64,000 nucleotides of DNA from positions 1 to 64,000 of the forward strand of contig JASANG010001958.1 of the NCBI GenBank assembly GCA_030248215.1, written 5' to 3'. Position numbers and translations under genes: made by a program. Below, in pieces: positions 61,680 to 64,000 of this stretch. The stretch is from Enoplolaimus lenunculus. Lineage: Eukaryota; Nematoda; Enoplea; Enoplida; Thoracostomopsidae. Below the pieces are notes generated by a model. It worked only from the letters and a program-made list of their open reading frames with translations. It did not search any database and was not told the DNA's origin. How positions within the stretch are numbered: position 1 is the first letter of the stretch; each line of letters opens with the position of its first letter.

Positions 61680-62150
61680 CTTAAGCCTAAAACCTAAGCC
61701 TAAGCCTAATCATAAGCGTAAGATTGACCCTAAGACTAAGCCTAAGCCTAACCGTAAGCCTAAGCCTAATCTTAAGCTTAAGCCTAAGCCTAAGCCTAAG
61801 CCTAAGCCTAAGCCTAAGCCTAAGCCTAAGCCTAAGCCTAAGCCTAAGCCTAAGCCTAAGCCTAAGCCTAAGCCTAAGCCTAAGCCTAAGCCTAAGCCTA
61901 AGCCTAAGCCTAAGCCTAAGCCTAAGCCTAAGCCTAAGCCTAAGCCTAAGCCTAAGCCTAAGCCTAGTTCACCTAACAGACTAAGCCTAAGCCTAAGCCT
62001 AAGCCTAAGCCTAGCCTAAGGATGAGCGGTCGCCTAGGTTCCTCCAATGCAGTTGTACCCTAAGCCTAAGCCTAAACCTAAGCCTAAGCCTAGCCTAGCC
62101 TAAGCCTAAGCCTAAGCCTAAGCCTAAGCCTAAGCCAAGCCCTTGACCTA
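61680..62150. repeat. Long TTAGGC (CCTAAG) tract with a pure block
   Basis: Uninterrupted GCCTAA from about 61769 to 61966 (about 33 units), with degenerate hexamers on both sides and two short interruptions. No GGCC end directly closes the tract. Confidence 0.9.
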
Positions 62151-62270
62151 TAAAACCTTTATTTAGTTTATGACGTTTGATGTCAAACTGATGCAAACAG
62201 GTATACACCAACCAAAAAATACCAAACATGGTGATCATTTTTGCATGATTGAATTTAAAATATATTTGTA

Positions 62271-62716
62271 CTGTAGTGACCCGAATAAGAGGGGTTAATA
62301 ACAGGGGGTTGCCCATTTTGAGTCCCAATTCACAGGAGTCCGTATCCCTAATAAGAGTCCGTAAGCGGATAGAGTTTCTAAACCCTAATTAGAGTCCATA
62401 AATGTCAATTATTCCTAATTGTAGCGCGTAAAATGAATCCATGCCCAAACAATTTGAGTTTGAAACTTTATAATTTAGTTAAATTTTGAAAGTACATTCC
62501 TAAGTATAACCTTGCATTATCGCTCAAGCTATTGACACAAGACAAATAAACGTTTAATTCAACGGACAGTTGCAGCACCGGATATATTTCAGTCACGGAT
62601 GGTGGTGGAGCGTGCGTTATAAATAAATAAAATTCCGTAACTGAATATTAACAGGGAGGTGCCCTCTGAAGAGGCCAAATAATTATCAGTCCCCCCTCTT
62701 ATTCGGGTCACTACAG
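62271..62716. mobile_element. CTGTAGTGACCC-type element, complete
   Basis: CTGTAGTGACCCGAATAAG to CTTATTCGGGTCACTACAG, flanked by TA on each side. 446 bp, no coding region. Confidence 0.78.
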
Positions 62717-62937
62717 TATCATGGTATTCAAAACATATAATTTAATATCAGGGCTCTAGGGGGCCAAGAGGGGCACAACCCGATTCCTTTCCGAAATCTG
62801 CGGAAGGAATCAAAAAAGGCTATTTTACTGGTTGTACACAAGGCCCATCGCTTGTTCAAATGAAACCCTGGTTAATACGCCAATGTATCAATTTACAACT
62901 GTGGTTCGAACAGCAGTCTTTCAAAATCCGTCGCCAG

Positions 62938-63155
62938 CTCAGGCTTACGAATAGGCTCATCCATACGCTTAGGCTTAGGCTTGGGCTTAGGTTTAGGAAT
63001 ATGCTTATACTACTGTTCCGGCCCAGTTCTATACATGGGCCAAGCTTTACATATATTATTTTGTTTAAACTTAAGGGTAAGCTCATTTTTACGCTTAGGA
63101 TTACGCTAAGCAATATGCTTATACTACTGTTACGGCCCTATTCTTTGCATTGGCC
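62938..63155 (+). mobile_element. Two right-end fragments of GGCC/TTAGGC elements in tandem
   Basis: First ends CAGTTCTATACATGGGCC at 63043 (type 2), second ends CTATTCTTTGCATTGGCC at 63155. Both keep ATATGCTTATACTACTG; neither has a left end. Confidence 0.6.
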
Positions 63156-64000
63156 AATTGTCGTATATTCGTTTTCATTACCAAATTTTGTTGCATCTTT
63201 TCGTTGAATATGATTCGCCAGCAACATACATATACCGATTTGATGTAAAATCTTGTACAAAAAATCAATTTTGCCACAATTTTTTGCCCCAAATCAGATA
63301 TCCGATGAAAAGGAATGAAAAATTTCGCAATCGAAGCCAAAATTTGAAAGTTTAAAACGTCGACATTAACGCGTTTCGCAGCGTTCTGTCACTAGTAGTG
63401 TTTTTGCAAATTTCACCACAAGTATAACACGCCTGTGTCTTATACCAATGTGCAAACTGCACACTATACATATACACATATACACATATATACAACGTTT
63501 ATTGCAATAACATTGCTTGTTTTCCATATGGCGAGTCCAAAAATGCCCGTCCATGCGTACCGCAATCCCTGACCAGAGATCTGAACCAGAAATTTTTGTT
63601 ACGACTTTTGTACTAAATTAACGTTTGAATTTTGGCTCACTTTGCTTACGAGCTTTGTTCGCTATTATATATCGCGGGACCCCCCCCAATCTGAAATTTG
63701 CGCATCTGCCATCACTAGCGCGGCTCCACAGAGGGGCGGGGCGTATGCGCACCCCCGTTCAGAAATTTTTTGGTGATAAAATGATAACGTTTATACATTA
63801 TCATTTTTGCGCGTTCCATAACATTTGCCACCCCCCCCGCTCCCCCCCCACGTCACAAATTCCTGGCTCGGCCGCTGTCAGGACGACGGCTTGTTTTTAC
63901 TGCGAAATACAGGCCTCATTCAAACGGTCGAGATATTTTGAGTATATTTCGTGAAACTTTTAGTATGAAAATTATTTCATACACTATATATATGTTATAT
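63156..64000. other. Gene-free stretch to the window end
   Basis: AT-rich; CATATACA microsatellite near 63460-63495; about 63590-63880 resembles the hAT-like dispersed repeat, ending GGCCGCTG. No gene seen. Confidence 0.4.

Noticed and set aside
1-64000. Naming a nematode genus
   Set aside because: The TTAGGC unit and PTB wording support Nematoda, but nothing in the window allows a specific genus to be named without a database search.

Overview
The window is eukaryotic, repeat-dense, low-GC DNA. One host gene can be read with confidence: a polypyrimidine tract-binding protein (PTB) orthologue on the minus strand. It has 15 coding exons between 45939 and 14351, and every junction keeps the reading frame. 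The exons encode four RRM domains of PTB type plus Gln-rich linkers, ending at a TGA at 14353-14351. No other host protein gene could be supported. The organism is most likely a nematode: the hexamer that pervades the window is TTAGGC (the nematode telomere unit), the PTB RRM wording recalls nematode PTB, and the acceptors are mostly TTTCAG/TTTTAG-like. The hexamer arrays sit mostly inside transposon-like elements, so the assignment is an inference and the genus is not called.

Layout. 1-8414: a very large inverted repeat, axis near 4207, with arms of about 3.8 kb around an unpaired spacer (about 3796-4619); the left end lies outside the window. 8415-14350: intergenic repeats, with one element inserted exactly at the PTB stop codon. 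14351-45939: the PTB gene. Its introns are filled with elements that have a TTAGGC core, CCCGTAGCC-type elements, CACTGC-type elements, a 44-bp minisatellite (about 22120-23000) and other arrays. 45940-64000: more of the same repeats, including a 1.3-kb element with a 102-bp higher-order array, an element with opposed 31-bp and 22-bp arrays, and long TTAGGC tracts.

The dominant theme is a group of short non-autonomous DNA elements that start and end in GGCC, carry an oriented TTAGGC array, and are flanked by 8-bp direct repeats. Three end types share one architecture. Complete copies range from about 150 bp to 1.3 kb, mostly through change in the core array. They account for most interstitial telomere-like sequence here, except two long pure tracts (41566-41868 and 61769-61966), which lack the paired ends.

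Coordinates of repeats were set by eye and may be off by a few bases. Exon boundaries were set from GT/AG sites, phase and protein similarity.
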